From Pollenia angustigena (taxonomy: Eukaryota > Arthropoda > Insecta > Diptera > Polleniidae), in the NCBI GenBank assembly GCA_930367215.1, contig OV884056.1, forward strand, positions 319,454,709 through 319,518,708: a stretch of DNA of 64,000 nucleotides, in the 5' to 3' direction. Each line of letters starts with the position of its first letter. Within the stretch, counting starts at the first letter, position 1. Positions 63,801 through 64,000 of this stretch are shown here, piece after piece. The position numbers and the translations under genes are program-made. Below the pieces are notes generated by a model. That model was not told the origin of the DNA, searched no databases, and was given only the letters and a program-made list of their open reading frames with translations.

Positions 63801-64000
63801 AAATATCGTACGTGACGACCTTTAAAAGCTTATAAAATTTTTATTTTACAAATTTAAAATAAAAATCCGAACAATATTTTTTAGCAACAAATATCTTGCT
63901 TTGAACTTTTATTTTGAAATACCTAAGCCTGGTCAAATACAAATGACAAAGGCAAAAGATGTTTTTGCACCACGTACGTGACATTAGAATAGCATCCAAG
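63801..64000. other. Continuation of the CGTACGTGACA-containing sequence
   Basis: Two more motif copies (63807, 63974), otherwise AT-rich. The sequence runs off the window. Confidence 0.4.

Overview
The window reads as an AT-rich, intron-bearing insect genome, most likely a brachyceran (calyptrate-type) fly. That placement is inference. It rests on many degraded mariner/Tc1, hAT and jockey-type fragments, a Helitron end, a Foldback-like element, and a dispersed repeat with the head motif TATTCGGCTGTGCCGAAT that I associate from memory with fly genomes. No bacterial, viral or organellar gene order is present. I found no complete host gene. The only host-gene candidate is one 58-bp internal exon on the minus strand (16723-16780), with good splice signals, so the window may be intron of a larger minus-strand gene.

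Most readable content is transposable elements at several levels of nesting. Many boundaries can be set because the terminal inverted repeats (TIRs) and target-site duplications (TSDs) are still legible. Layout: 1-4.3 kb degenerate repeats, a tRNA-like repeat, a hAT-type MITE (TSD GTTAAAA[G/T]) and a TA-flanked MITE; 4.3-7.0 kb apparently unique; 7.0-10.7 kb dispersed family A and B repeats, one with a 444-bp tandem duplication; 12.9-15.6 kb a transposase pseudogene carrying at least five further elements; 17.1 kb an internally deleted relative of it; 17.4-23.8 kb the deepest nest, a family B copy split by three insertions, two of which hold insertions of their own, including a 1,047-bp Foldback-like element with 385-bp TIRs and a perfect 9-bp TSD.

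Then 23.9-24.6 kb a jockey-type LINE 3' end with poly(A); 25.5-26.3 kb a hAT-like element holding a MITE; 26.3-30.9 kb mostly unassigned; 32.2-34.8 kb a TIR element split by a family B copy, followed by a Tc1-like transposase pseudogene; 37-39.4 kb several short-motif repeats; 40.4-41.3 kb a Helitron 3' part with hairpin and CTAG end; 42.6-44.7 kb a hAT element (perfect TSD CATTCACC) sitting in the tip of a hairpin MITE; 45.3-46.3 kb two MITEs; 47.9-48.4 kb a long hairpin; 49.1-51.2 kb a mariner pseudogene split by an element with a 3-bp TSD; 55.5-56.9 kb a TA-flanked element; 58.7-59.4 kb a 239-bp-arm inverted repeat; 60.1-63.0 kb a three-level hAT nest with a hAT transposase remnant; and 63.0-64.0 kb part of an unidentified element carrying repeated CGTACGTGACA motifs.

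Nothing here forms an operon or pathway. The transposase genes are all broken by stops, frameshifts, deletions or insertions. What is worth reading is the insertion history, several families of non-autonomous elements that appear more than once, long hairpins that could give small RNAs if transcribed, and the single candidate exon. All calls were made by eye; identities and copy numbers elsewhere in the genome were not computed.
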